Assembly (NCBI GenBank): GCA_945926565.1
Contig: CAMELY010000051.1
Span: 1-9,342, forward strand
Direction: 5' to 3'
DNA from: an uncultured Clostridia bacterium
GTDB lineage: Bacteria > Bacillota > Clostridia > Oscillospirales > Oscillospiraceae
Length of the DNA: 9,342 nt
The translations under genes and the position numbers were made by a program. Below, in pieces: positions 1 to 6,311 of this stretch. Within the stretch, counting starts at the first letter, position 1. Every line of letters begins with the position of its first letter. The notes under the pieces were generated by a model that saw only the letters and a program-made list of their open reading frames with translations, was not told the DNA's origin and did not search any database.

Positions 1-792
1 ATAGTCCTGGAAGAAGTTCATCAGGTCGGTGCCGGCGGCATTTTTGGCGGTCACCACCAGGCCGGCCTCACCGGCCAGCTGGGTCTCATAGCCGGCCTCC
101 AGGCCGTAGGCGCCCCCGTTATCGTTGGTAAAGCCGATGATCTGGGCGGCCAGGTTGGCGTAGGGGTAGTACCGCTTGGTGTTGGGCTGGAGGTAGATGC
201 AGCCGGAGAGGCTGTAGGACTCCATCAACTCCCGAATCTGATCCTCAGTATCCCGGTCCACCTTGATGGCCAGACGCTGATATTGGCTGGTGGTCTTTTG
301 GCACTTGGCCCGGAGATCGCTTTCATTCAGATCCAGAATCTGAGCAAGGTTGGTACAGACCACATCCTCCACGTCCCAGTTGTAGGGGGTGATGGCCTCT
401 TCCACTGCCTTTTTCAGGTTCTCCTGGTCGTCCTTGTTCTCTTTTTCAGCCTTCCCCTCGGCGGCCTCCTTTTTCGCGTCCAGCTCCGCCTGTTTGTCCA
501 CAATCGCCTTGGGGGAGATGATGACGTCATAGGCGGTGGAGCTGATGGCCAGCACGTTGCCGTTGGCGTCATAGATGGTGCCCCGGGAGGCAGAGACGGA
601 CAGCTCGGAGGTCTGCTGGTCAATGGCTTTCTCCTCCAGCTTGTCATGATTCACAATCTGAATCTGATACAGCTGCCAGATCAGTGGGAGGAAGATGGCC
701 AGGCCGAAGACCACCATCAGCTTGACTGTCCGGCTGAACACCAGACGGTTGGCCGCCTTGCCCGCCTCCCGGATTTTACGCTCTTTGTTCAC
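1..792 (-). CDS. Class B penicillin-binding protein (FtsI/SpoVD type), N-terminal part
   Basis: This is the first 264 codons of a septal or spore-cortex peptidoglycan transpeptidase; the gene runs off the left edge. Visible parts in order: a short basic cytoplasmic tail, one membrane anchor at about residues 23-42 (uncleaved signal-anchor type), then the PBP dimerisation domain with the conserved RGTIYD motif (70-75) followed by NGNVLA, and the later family block YPYANLAAQIIGF with a YGLE motif near 239-242. The catalytic SxxK, SxN and KTG motifs and any PASTA domains lie outside the window, so FtsI cannot be told from SpoVD. Residues about 99-131 form a Lys/Glu/Asp-rich insert. I chose the GTG at 792, which has GGAAAGG about 10 bases upstream. 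The frame stays open to an ATG at 879, which would add 29 residues encoded across a terminator-like hairpin. Position after rsmH and ftsL is the classic division-cluster order. Confidence 0.9.
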   Translation of the reverse strand, partial: MNKERKIREAGKAANRLVFSRTVKLMVVFGLAIFLPLIWQLYQIQIVNHDKLEEKAIDQQTSELSVSASRGTIYDANGNVLAISSTAYDVIISPKAIVDKQAELDAKKEAAEGKAEKENKDDQENLKKAVEEAITPYNWDVEDVVCTNLAQILDLNESDLRAKCQKTTSQYQRLAIKVDRDTEDQIRELMESYSLSGCIYLQPNTKRYYPYANLAAQIIGFTNDNGGAYGLEAGYETQLAGEAGLVVTAKNAAGTDLMNFFQDY

Positions 793-832
793 GAGATCAC
801 TGCCTTTCCAGTGGCTGGTTCCACCTTGGGAT

Positions 833-869
833 AAAAAAGGCGCAAGAAAAATTATTTTTCTCACGCCTT
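833..869 (-). terminator. Terminator-like hairpin between ftsL and the PBP gene
   Basis: Read on the minus strand, a 15-bp stem (869-855 pairing with 851-837, two G-U wobbles) with a 3-base loop is followed by six T residues (838-833). This is the form of an intrinsic terminator. It lies 55 bases past the ftsL stop and ends about 40 bases before the PBP GTG. No clear promoter is visible between it and the PBP gene, so it is either a leaky terminator/attenuator or, if the ATG at 879 is used, part of the coding region. Confidence 0.7.
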
Positions 870-923
870 GTTGGTTCATTCTCTTTTGGCTGCGCCCTTC
901 ACTCTATGTATACCGTCCCGGGG

Positions 924-1460
924 TTATTCCGTCAGGCTCTTCCAGAGATCCTTCAGGCTCTGCAGCAGACTGTTCTCCCCCGACTGGCTGTAAACCACGG
1001 CGTTGTCCGGTTCGGAGAGATCCACATAGATCTTCTGGTCGCTGCGGGCTTCGGACAGCTGTCCGCCGGCGCTGGCCACCGCCGCCTGGAGGGTGCCCTG
1101 GTCAAAGATCTCCTCATACTGGGCCCGCAGGCGGGTCTCCTCCGCCTCCAGGGTGGCCAGCTGATCCCGGGCGTCCACCGTCTGGGCATAGATGGCATTG
1201 AGCTGGCTGTAGCCCACGATGATCATCACCGCCATCAGAGCCGCCGCCAGGAAGCCCACCGCGGGCAGCAGGCTGTACTCCTCCTTGGGCCGGAGGGCCA
1301 CCTTGACCCGGGTCTGCACCTGCGCCTGAGCCCGCTTGCGGGGGCGAACCAGGGGCAGCTCCTGGAGCTGGGGGCCCCGGCGGCTGGGTGCGGTATTGAA
1401 CCGGCCGGTGTCATAGGCCACATTGCCATAGGTTTGATTGCGTTTGACAGCAGAAGCCAT
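924..1460 (-). CDS. ftsL: Cell division protein FtsL-like
   Basis: A 178-residue bitopic membrane protein with the FtsL/DivIC architecture: a long basic cytoplasmic N-terminus (about 1-60, rich in Arg and Gln), one membrane helix at about 62-83, then an extracytoplasmic coiled coil at about 84-115 and a polar C-terminal tail. FtsL joins DivIC/FtsB in the divisome and helps activate septal PBP synthesis. FtsL sequences are poorly conserved, so the call rests on topology and on position between rsmH and a class B PBP, which is the usual order. The ATG at 1460 is preceded by GAGG at 7 bases; an open frame continues upstream into rsmH but has no better start. The gap from the rsmH stop is 34 bases, so the two are probably co-transcribed. 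The tail after the coiled coil (about 60 residues) is longer than in B. subtilis FtsL. Confidence 0.82.
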   Translation of the reverse strand: MASAVKRNQTYGNVAYDTGRFNTAPSRRGPQLQELPLVRPRKRAQAQVQTRVKVALRPKEEYSLLPAVGFLAAALMAVMIIVGYSQLNAIYAQTVDARDQLATLEAEETRLRAQYEEIFDQGTLQAAVASAGGQLSEARSDQKIYVDLSEPDNAVVYSQSGENSLLQSLKDLWKSLTE

Positions 1461-1494
1461 ACTTGCGCCTCGTTTCTCAATCGTGTAACTTCCC

Positions 1495-2430
1495 TCAGCA
1501 CTTCTCGCAGACACGCAGCTTGGCGCTGCGGGCTCTGGGGTTCTCCTCCAGCTCTGCCGGGGAGGGAAGGATGGGTTTTCTCGGTGTCAGCCGGACCTGA
1601 GGCCGGTTGCCGCAGACGCACACCGGAAACTCCGGCGGGCAGGTGCAGCCCCGGGCGGCCTGGGCCATGGCGGTTTTGACGATGCGGTCCTCCAGGGAGT
1701 GGAAGGAGATGACGCACAGCCGTCCGCCGGGGTTGAGCCGGGGAATGACCGCCTCCATGGTGTCGGCGATGGCGCCCAGCTCGTCGTTGACGGCGATACG
1801 CAGGGCCTGAAAGCTGCGCTTGGCCGGATGCTGCTTTTCCCGGAGGGCCTGAGCCGGCATGGCGGAGCGGATGATCTCCACCAGCTCCAGGGTGGTGCGG
1901 ATGGGGGCCTTGTCCCGCCGGCGGCAGATGGCCGCCGCAATCCGGGGGGAATAGCGCTCCTCACCGTACCGGCTGAGGATCTGCCGCAGCTCCTCCTCCG
2001 GCCAGGTGTTGACCACCTCTGCCGCCGTCAGAGCCTGAGTCTGATCCATGCGCATATCCAGCGGCGCGTCCTGCATGTAGGAGAAGCCCCGGCTGCCGTC
2101 GTCCAATTGGGGAGAGGAGACGCCCAGATCCAGCAGAATGCCGTCCACGCCGGCAATGCCCAGCTCGTCCAGCACCTGGGGAATCTCCCGGAAGTTCCGG
2201 TGCGCCAGGGTCACCCGGTCCAGCAGGGGGCCGAACCGGCCCGGCGCCGCGTCCAGAGCCGCCTGATCCTGATCAATGCCGATGAGCCGCCCGGTGGTCA
2301 GCCTGGCCGCCACCTCTCTGGCGTGGCCCGCCCGACCCAAGGTGCCGTCCACATAGACGCCTTCCGGCCTGATGCACAGCCCCTGCAGGCATTCCGCCAG
2401 CAGCACCGGACGATGGGTCAACTCTGCCAT
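1495..2430 (-). CDS. rsmH: 16S rRNA (cytosine1402-N4)-methyltransferase RsmH (MraW)
   Basis: A 311-residue SAM-dependent enzyme that methylates N4 of C1402 in the 16S rRNA decoding centre. Visible family blocks: HRPVLLAECL at the N-terminus, the SAM-binding DGTLG...GHA region (28-37), GIDQDQAAL (51-59), LDLGVSSPQLDD (100-111) followed by RGFSY, the EEELRQIL-YGEER block (145-159), AFQALRIAVNDEL-type block (207-218), and ISFHSLEDR (241-249). A Cys cluster CTC...CVC sits at 262-273, common in Firmicutes homologues. Length is typical. The frame is open upstream to 2520, but that stretch overlaps the promoter, so the ATG at 2430 is taken as start; its Shine-Dalgarno is weak (GGATGG at about 7 bases). 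It is the first gene of a division cluster transcribed from the promoter at 2500-2528. The SAM loop reads GRAGHA where GGGGHS is usual. Confidence 0.96.
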   Translation of the reverse strand: MAELTHRPVLLAECLQGLCIRPEGVYVDGTLGRAGHAREVAARLTTGRLIGIDQDQAALDAAPGRFGPLLDRVTLAHRNFREIPQVLDELGIAGVDGILLDLGVSSPQLDDGSRGFSYMQDAPLDMRMDQTQALTAAEVVNTWPEEELRQILSRYGEERYSPRIAAAICRRRDKAPIRTTLELVEIIRSAMPAQALREKQHPAKRSFQALRIAVNDELGAIADTMEAVIPRLNPGGRLCVISFHSLEDRIVKTAMAQAARGCTCPPEFPVCVCGNRPQVRLTPRKPILPSPAELEENPRARSAKLRVCEKC

Positions 2431-2486
2431 AGCGCAGCCATCCAGCCTTTCCGTCTCCTCATTTTGTACCGCCGGTCTCCCGAAAG

Positions 2487-2500
2487 TACCATTAGTGGTA
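2487..2500. promoter_or_regulatory. Dyad at the rsmH transcription start
   Basis: TACCA-TTAG-TGGTA is a perfect 5-bp inverted repeat with a 4-base centre, directly touching the predicted -10 box and covering the predicted start site. It could be an operator or a 5' hairpin in the leader. Short enough to arise by chance. Confidence 0.3.
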
Positions 2501-2528
2501 GTATAATTCTTTTGTTCCAAAATTGCAA
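2500..2528 (-). promoter_or_regulatory. Sigma-A-type promoter of rsmH-ftsL-PBP
   Basis: On the minus strand, TTGCAA (2528-2523, 4/6 match to the -35 consensus) is separated by exactly 17 bases from TATACT (2505-2500, 5/6 match to the -10 consensus). Predicted start is near 2493, giving a leader of about 63 bases to the rsmH ATG. It lies in an AT-rich stretch downstream of a strong terminator, as expected for a new transcription unit. Confidence 0.65.
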
Positions 2529-2644
2529 CCCCTTGTTACCAATTTTTCTAAGGAATTTCCCCCGTTTTTTGCGGCTAAAAGCGCTATTTTCATCAGTAAT
2601 TTTTCGTTTTGAAAGAATCAAGTTGCAAAAACATCCGGTTTGCG

Positions 2645-2726
2645 CCCCTTTTTCCGGGCAACGGGGCGGAATTATGTTAATTACGGAAACCGGGCGAAGC
2701 CGCTGGCTTTTCCGCGGAAAAAGGGG
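2645..2726. repeat. 82-base element closed by a perfect 12-bp inverted repeat
   Basis: CCCCTTTTTCCG at 2645-2656 is the exact reverse complement of 2715-2726. Inside are two smaller hairpins: AATTA-TGT-TAATT and AAGCC-GCT-GGCTT. The arrangement of a long closing stem with two internal hairpins is that of a structured RNA or riboswitch-like aptamer, but I do not recognise a known class on either strand and no terminator follows it. The transcribed strand is unknown. Confidence 0.5.
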
Positions 2727-2734
2727 GGAAACAG

Positions 2735-2769
2735 AAAAACAGAGGCAGCTGCCCATTGCTGCCTCTGTT
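2735..2769 (-). terminator. Intrinsic terminator of the uvrC-rsmD-coaD operon
   Basis: On the minus strand a perfect 12-bp stem (2769-2758 with 2749-2738) and an 8-base loop are followed by five T residues (2739-2735). It lies 33 bases past the stop of the coiled-coil gene and is the best terminator in the window. The plus strand has no T tract after the stem, so it works in one direction. Confidence 0.92.
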
Positions 2770-2802
2770 CTGGAGGGAATTTGAAGTTTCGGGTGCAGAG
2801 GA

Positions 2803-3321
2803 TCAATCCTCGTCCTTCTCCGCGTCGTAGGCCACGTTGGCGGAGCTGGAGGACTGCCGGGGCGCGCCCATGCCGGCCACAGCCCGGAACTTGGACCGGG
2901 ACTGGCGGATCTCGTTGAGGGCCACATTGACGGCGTCCTCGGTGCGGCGCATGGCGTCCTCGCAGTAGTCGTTGGCGGCCCGCTTGAGGTCCTCAGACCG
3001 CTTCTCCGCCTGGGCGGTGACGCGGGCGGCCTCGGCCCGGGCCTGACGGACGATCTCGTGCTCGTCCACCATCTGCTTGGCCTTGTCGATGGCCTGCTGG
3101 CGGATGTGCTCGGCGTCGGTCTTGGCGCCGTCCAGATACTCGTTGCGGGTGGTCATCAGCTTCTTCGCCTCGCTGAGCTCAGCGGGGAATTTATTGCGGA
3201 TCTCGTCGAGGATGTCCAGGGCGTCGTCCCGGTTGATGCGGCAGGTGCCGCCCAGACCGCCCTTCGCGTCGTCGATCATGCGGTAGAGCATATCCAGCAG
3301 TTCAGTCACTCCATTTGCCAT
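2803..3321 (-). CDS. Coiled-coil protein of the coaD neighbourhood (often labelled 'ATPase', DivIVA/SepIVA-like)
   Basis: A 172-residue soluble, highly charged protein of unproven function. An N-terminal segment (about 1-50) contains the family-like block DALDILDEIRNKFPAEL, followed by a long Ala/Glu/Lys/Arg/Gln-rich helix at about 50-140 with heptad character, including a MVDEHEIV segment near 84-91, and an acidic, Ser-rich tail. In Firmicutes, proteins of this form beside coaD and rsmD are usually annotated as 'ATPase' or likened to V-type ATPase subunit H or DivIVA; there is no P-loop here, so ATPase activity is not supported. The ATG at 3321 is preferred; a TTG at 3330 overlaps the coaD stop and would add three residues. 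The Shine-Dalgarno (AAGGA) is 12 bases from the ATG and only 3 from the TTG, so neither is ideal. It is the last gene before the terminator at 2769-2735. Confidence 0.75.
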   Translation of the reverse strand: MANGVTELLDMLYRMIDDAKGGLGGTCRINRDDALDILDEIRNKFPAELSEAKKLMTTRNEYLDGAKTDAEHIRQQAIDKAKQMVDEHEIVRQARAEAARVTAQAEKRSEDLKRAANDYCEDAMRRTEDAVNVALNEIRQSRSKFRAVAGMGAPRQSSSSANVAYDAEKDED

Positions 3322-3326
3322 AGGGT

Positions 3327-3851
3327 TCAACCATCCTTTTCTTCATCGGTCGGCCGGACTGTCCGGCTCAGCTGTGCTTCTATTTTCGCCTGCACCTGAT
3401 CGGCGATCTCCTCCGGGACAAAGTCCTGGAGGGGCACCCGGTACATGGCCAGCTCCTTGGTGATGCTGGAGCTGAGGTAGGTATAGTTCTGACGGGCGGA
3501 GAGGAACATGGTCTCCAGGCCCGGATTCAGCTTGCGGTTGATCATGGCCATCTGGAACTCCTTCTCGAAGTCCGACATGGCTCGCAGGCCCTTGACCACG
3601 CAGCTGGCCTGCCGCTGGCGGGCGTAATCCGCCAGCAGTGCGGAGGAGGCGTCGATCTCCACATTGTCCAGCTCCCGGGTGACCTGGCGCAGCAACTCCA
3701 CCCGCTCCGGCGGGGTAAACAGTCCGGTCTTCTCCGCGTTGACCATGACGCAGACGATCAGCCGGTCAAACTGGGCGGCGGCCCGCTTGATGATGTCCAA
3801 GTGGCCCCGGGTCACCGGATCAAAGCTGCCGGGATAGATCGCGGTTCTCAT
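3327..3851 (-). CDS. coaD: Pantetheine-phosphate adenylyltransferase (CoaD, PPAT)
   Basis: A 174-residue nucleotidyltransferase that joins ATP and 4'-phosphopantetheine to give dephospho-CoA, the penultimate step of coenzyme A synthesis in the cytoplasm. It opens with the GSFDPVTRGHLD block (8-19) that carries the T/HxGH nucleotide-binding motif (here TRGH, His17; TNGH is common elsewhere). Further family blocks are LRAMSDFEKEFQMA (89-102), with the Arg and Asp of the usual LRAxSDFE motif, and SSSITKELA (127-135), the SSSxxKE block. The C-terminus is about a dozen residues longer than in E. coli CoaD, ending in a charged tail. Its ATG overlaps the rsmD stop by four bases (ATGA), which implies translational coupling; the rsmD-coaD pair is conserved in many bacteria. 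Confidence 0.97.
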   Translation of the reverse strand: MRTAIYPGSFDPVTRGHLDIIKRAAAQFDRLIVCVMVNAEKTGLFTPPERVELLRQVTRELDNVEIDASSALLADYARQRQASCVVKGLRAMSDFEKEFQMAMINRKLNPGLETMFLSARQNYTYLSSSITKELAMYRVPLQDFVPEEIADQVQAKIEAQLSRTVRPTDEEKDG

Positions 3852-4402
3852 TGGGCAGACCCGTCCTTTCGGTAGAGGGTAAGCTTGATCTTTCCGTACC
3901 GGTAGGACTTATCCTTGCGATAGGGAGCAGAAAGGGCGGGCAATTCCTTTTCTGCCCGGCTTTCACAGATGATTATACCATTTTCGGAAAGGATGTCAAT
4001 TGCGGCGATGGTTTTTAATGCACTTTCCAGCAGATCCGTGTCATAGGGAGGGTCCAAAAAGATCAAATGGAAGGGCTCTTTCTGCTTTTTCAGCCAATTC
4101 AGGGAGTCTTCCTGAATTACCCTTGCATTTTTTTCCAGACCGGTCTCCCGCAGATTGCTGCGGATCAGCGCCGCCGCGTCCCGCCTCCGGTCCAGAAAGA
4201 CGCACTGGGCCGCTCCCCGGCTGAGGCACTCGATGCCCAGCTGTCCGGTGCCGGCAAAGAGATCCAGCACCCGCCGGCCCTCGATGTCAAACTGGATAAT
4301 ATTGAACAGCGCCTCCTTCACCCGGTCGGTGGTGGGACGGGTCTCCATGCCGGAGAGCTCGCCCAGCCGCTTGCCCCGGGCAACGCCTGTGATCACTCGC
4401 AT
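3848..4402 (-). CDS. rsmD: 16S rRNA (guanine966-N2)-methyltransferase RsmD
   Basis: A 184-residue Rossmann-fold SAM-dependent methyltransferase that modifies N2 of G966 in 16S rRNA. Seen in order: MRVITGVARGKRL at the N-terminus, the family block RPTTDRVKEALFN (22-34), SAM motif I VLDLFAGTGQLGIE (45-58), and the catalytic DPPY (117-120) typical of N2-guanine or N6-adenine methyltransferases. Length fits the family. The open frame reaches upstream to 4444, but the ATG at 4402 matches the family N-terminus and has an AAGGAG ribosome site 7 bases before it, inside the end of uvrC. The start overlaps the uvrC stop by 10 bases and the end overlaps coaD by 4, so all three are co-transcribed and probably translationally coupled. 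Confidence 0.96.
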   Translation of the reverse strand: MRVITGVARGKRLGELSGMETRPTTDRVKEALFNIIQFDIEGRRVLDLFAGTGQLGIECLSRGAAQCVFLDRRRDAAALIRSNLRETGLEKNARVIQEDSLNWLKKQKEPFHLIFLDPPYDTDLLESALKTIAAIDILSENGIIICESRAEKELPALSAPYRKDKSYRYGKIKLTLYRKDGSAQ

Positions 4403-6237
4403 TGGGATTCTCCTTTCTCCTGTTGGGGGTGGAAGTGGAGCCACACCGCCCGGGCGGTATTTTTCGGCACCGCCTGGGCCAGCTGCTCCTCCGTGGCGCC
4501 CGCAATTGCCTTCACCGTCTTGAAGTGACTGAGCAGCGCCTTTCGCCGGGCCTCCCCCACCCCGGGAATCTGCTCCAGGCCGGAGGCCACCGTCTGTCTG
4601 GCGTGGCTCTCCCGGTGGAAGGTGATGGCAAACCGGTGGGTCTCCTCCTGAATCCGGCCCACCAGACTGAACAGGGCCTGGTTCTGCTGGATGCCGATCT
4701 CCCGGCCGTTTTCCGCCACCAGGGCCCGGGTGCGGTGGCGGTCATCCTTGACCATGCCGAACACCGGAACCTCCAGCCCCAGCTCCTCCAGCACCTTGAG
4801 AGCCACCCCCACCTGGCCCTGGCCGCCGTCCATGAGGATCAGGTCGGGCAGGGCGTCAAACTTTTCGTCCCCCTCCAGATATCGGCGAAACCGCCGGGTG
4901 AGCACCTGCTCCATGGAGGCGTAGTCATCGGGATGCTCCATATCCCGGAGCTTAAAGCGGCGATAGTCCTTTTTCAGCGGCTTTCCGTCCTGAAACACCG
5001 TCATGGAGGCCACGATATTGCTGGCGCCGGTGTTGGAGATGTCGTAGGCCTCGATGCGCTCCGGGGCTTTGTCCAGCCCCAGGGTGCGGCCCAGCAGCTC
5101 CAGCAGCTTGTTCTGCCGCTCCTGGGCGGTGGTGGCCCGGTCCGCCTCGTCCAGAGCGGTGCGCTCGGCCAGCTGGATCAGGTTGACCCGGTCTCCCCGC
5201 TTGGGCACCGTCAGAGTCACCTTGCGCCCAGCGGTCTGGCTGAGCAGCTCCCCCAGCTCCTCCACATCCTCAAAGCTCCGGGGCAGCAGCACCTCTTTCG
5301 GCAGGGCGCTCCGGTTCAGATAGTACTGCTTGACCAGGGTGGAGACAATCTCCCCGGTATCCTCCTCCATGGGCGTGGGCAGCACCTGGGTGTCCCGGTC
5401 GGTGAGAGAGCCAGAGAGGAAGTGGAGCACCACAAAGCAGCTCTTGGCGGCGCCCCGGTAAAAGCCCACCACGTCGGTATCCGCCCGGGAGGCGGCCACC
5501 ACCCGCTGCCGGGTGCCCAGCAGCTCGATGGCCTGGAGCCGGTCCCGGTACTCCGCCGCCGCCTCAAAGCGCAGCTCCTCCGAGGCACGGAGCATCTCGC
5601 TCTTGAGCTCCTGCTCCACCTGGGAGAACTTGCCCTCCAGCAGCCGCACCGCCTGATAGATCCGCTCCCGGTAGTCCGCCTGGGTCAGCTTGCCCTGACA
5701 CCAGCCGTCGCAGATGCCCAGATGGTGGTTGAGGCAGGGCCGCTCTTTGCCGATGTCCCGGGGAAACTGCCGCCGGCAGGTGGGCAGGCGCAATGCGTTG
5801 CAGATGGCCTTGATGCACTCCGCCGTGGCGTTGCGGCCGCCGTAGGGGCCGAAGTACCGGGCGTTGTCCTTGCCGGGCTTTGACACCATGGAAAACCGGG
5901 GATAGTCCTCGTTGGACAGGCGGATATAGGGATAGCCCTTGTCGTCCTTCAGGAGGATATTGTACCGGGGCTTGTGCCGCTTGATGAGGGAGTTTTCCAG
6001 CACCAGGGCCTCAAACTCGCTGGAGGCCAGCAGGTAGTCGAAGTGGTCGATCTGGGCCACCATGGCCCGGGTCTTGGCGTTGTGGCTGGCCAGGTCGGCG
6101 AAATACTGGCTCACCCGGTTTTTCAGCGCCCGGGACTTGCCCACATAGATCACCTGACCGGTCTCGTCCATCATAATATAGACCCCCGGCCCCAGGGGCA
6201 GGGAATGGGCCTTTTGCTTCAGCTCTTCTTTCGTCAT
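4393..6237 (-). CDS. uvrC: Excinuclease ABC subunit C (UvrC)
   Basis: A 614-residue nuclease that makes both incisions in nucleotide excision repair after UvrA and UvrB locate damage. Domains in order: GIY-YIG nuclease (GVY 18-20, YVG 31-33, Arg41) for the 3' cut; a Cys cluster at 154, 168, 176 and 180, the positions that hold an Fe-S cluster in E. coli UvrC; a UVR domain at about 205-240 for UvrB contact; an RNase H-like domain with EAYDISN (Asp399), LILMDGGQGQ (Asp470) and HRFAITFHR for the 5' cut; and helix-hairpin-helix at about 555-585. All catalytic features look intact. The ATG at 6237 gives the usual MTKEEL-type N-terminus; a GTG at 6258 is in frame but falls inside the 3' arm of the terminator-like hairpin. 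No Shine-Dalgarno is visible before the ATG. It heads the rsmD-coaD run. Confidence 0.97.
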   Translation of the reverse strand: MTKEELKQKAHSLPLGPGVYIMMDETGQVIYVGKSRALKNRVSQYFADLASHNAKTRAMVAQIDHFDYLLASSEFEALVLENSLIKRHKPRYNILLKDDKGYPYIRLSNEDYPRFSMVSKPGKDNARYFGPYGGRNATAECIKAICNALRLPTCRRQFPRDIGKERPCLNHHLGICDGWCQGKLTQADYRERIYQAVRLLEGKFSQVEQELKSEMLRASEELRFEAAAEYRDRLQAIELLGTRQRVVAASRADTDVVGFYRGAAKSCFVVLHFLSGSLTDRDTQVLPTPMEEDTGEIVSTLVKQYYLNRSALPKEVLLPRSFEDVEELGELLSQTAGRKVTLTVPKRGDRVNLIQLAERTALDEADRATTAQERQNKLLELLGRTLGLDKAPERIEAYDISNTGASNIVASMTVFQDGKPLKKDYRRFKLRDMEHPDDYASMEQVLTRRFRRYLEGDEKFDALPDLILMDGGQGQVGVALKVLEELGLEVPVFGMVKDDRHRTRALVAENGREIGIQQNQALFSLVGRIQEETHRFAITFHRESHARQTVASGLEQIPGVGEARRKALLSHFKTVKAIAGATEEQLAQAVPKNTARAVWLHFHPQQEKGESQCE

Positions 6238-6275
6238 AAGCAGTTGCGAAAAGAGCACCCCACGGTGTCATCCAT
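6234..6275 (-). CDS. Possible 13-residue leader peptide before uvrC
   Basis: ATG at 6275 opens a frame of 13 codons (MDDTVGCSFRNCL) whose TGA stop overlaps the uvrC ATG in the sequence ATGA. The start codon sits in the ascending arm of the hairpin and the frame passes through the whole stem. A weak purine run (GAGAG) lies before it. The geometry fits translational coupling to uvrC, which lacks its own Shine-Dalgarno, but a frame this short may be chance. Confidence 0.22.
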   Translation of the reverse strand: MDDTVGCSFRNCL

Positions 6276-6285
6276 GGCGTGCTCT
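6249..6285 (-). terminator. Terminator-like hairpin between the HPr-like gene and uvrC
   Basis: On the minus strand, AGAGCAC (6285-6279) pairs with GTGCTCT (6258-6252), then after one G-G mismatch CCATGG pairs with CCGTGG (one wobble) around a 6-base loop, ATGACA. A run of four T (6252-6249) follows. It starts 27 bases after the HPr-like stop and ends 12 bases before the uvrC ATG. I see no promoter downstream of it, so uvrC seems to depend on readthrough, which would make this an attenuator. Confidence 0.72.
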
Positions 6286-6311
6286 CTCTGATGTCTTGTC
6301 GTTTTGGAAGC

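Larger units (their letters stand above)
2431..2802. other. Intergenic region between the coiled-coil gene and rsmH
   Basis: A 372-base gap without a convincing gene, much more AT-rich than its surroundings between 2500 and 2640. From right to left it holds the terminator of the uvrC-side operon (2769-2735), an 82-base element bounded by a 12-bp inverted repeat (2726-2645), an AT-rich stretch with a small TTGA-AAGAA-TCAA dyad at 2611-2623, the rsmH promoter (2528-2500) and the rsmH leader. The 14-codon frame at 2462-2418 in the leader has no clear ribosome site. Confidence 0.6.

Noticed and set aside
283..834. Plus-strand open frame of 183 codons at the left end
   Set aside because: Antisense to the PBP gene, whose minus-strand translation shows clear class B PBP motifs.
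1410..1430. Shared NVAYD peptide in FtsL (near residue 13) and in the tail of the coiled-coil protein
   Set aside because: Five residues only, in different contexts; most likely coincidence.
2418..2462. 14-codon frame in the rsmH leader, overlapping the rsmH start
   Set aside because: No convincing ribosome site, and basic Trp-containing sequence without known attenuation pattern; likely chance.
2431..2520. N-terminal extension of RsmH by 30 residues
   Set aside because: It would place coding sequence over the predicted -10 box and start site, and family members begin at the MAEL-like position.
2645..2726. Known riboswitch (c-di-GMP-I, cobalamin, molybdenum cofactor, TPP) on either strand
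   Set aside because: The short stretches that looked similar lack the conserved core bases of those classes, so I left the element unnamed.
1699..2784. Plus-strand open frame of 361 codons
   Set aside because: Antisense to rsmH and then running through the rsmH promoter and the structured gap; no coding signs in the part outside rsmH.
4402..5883. Plus-strand open frame of 493 codons
   Set aside because: It is exactly antisense to uvrC, has no family motif or ribosome site, and its Gly/Leu/His/Gln-rich composition is that of a GC-rich shadow frame.
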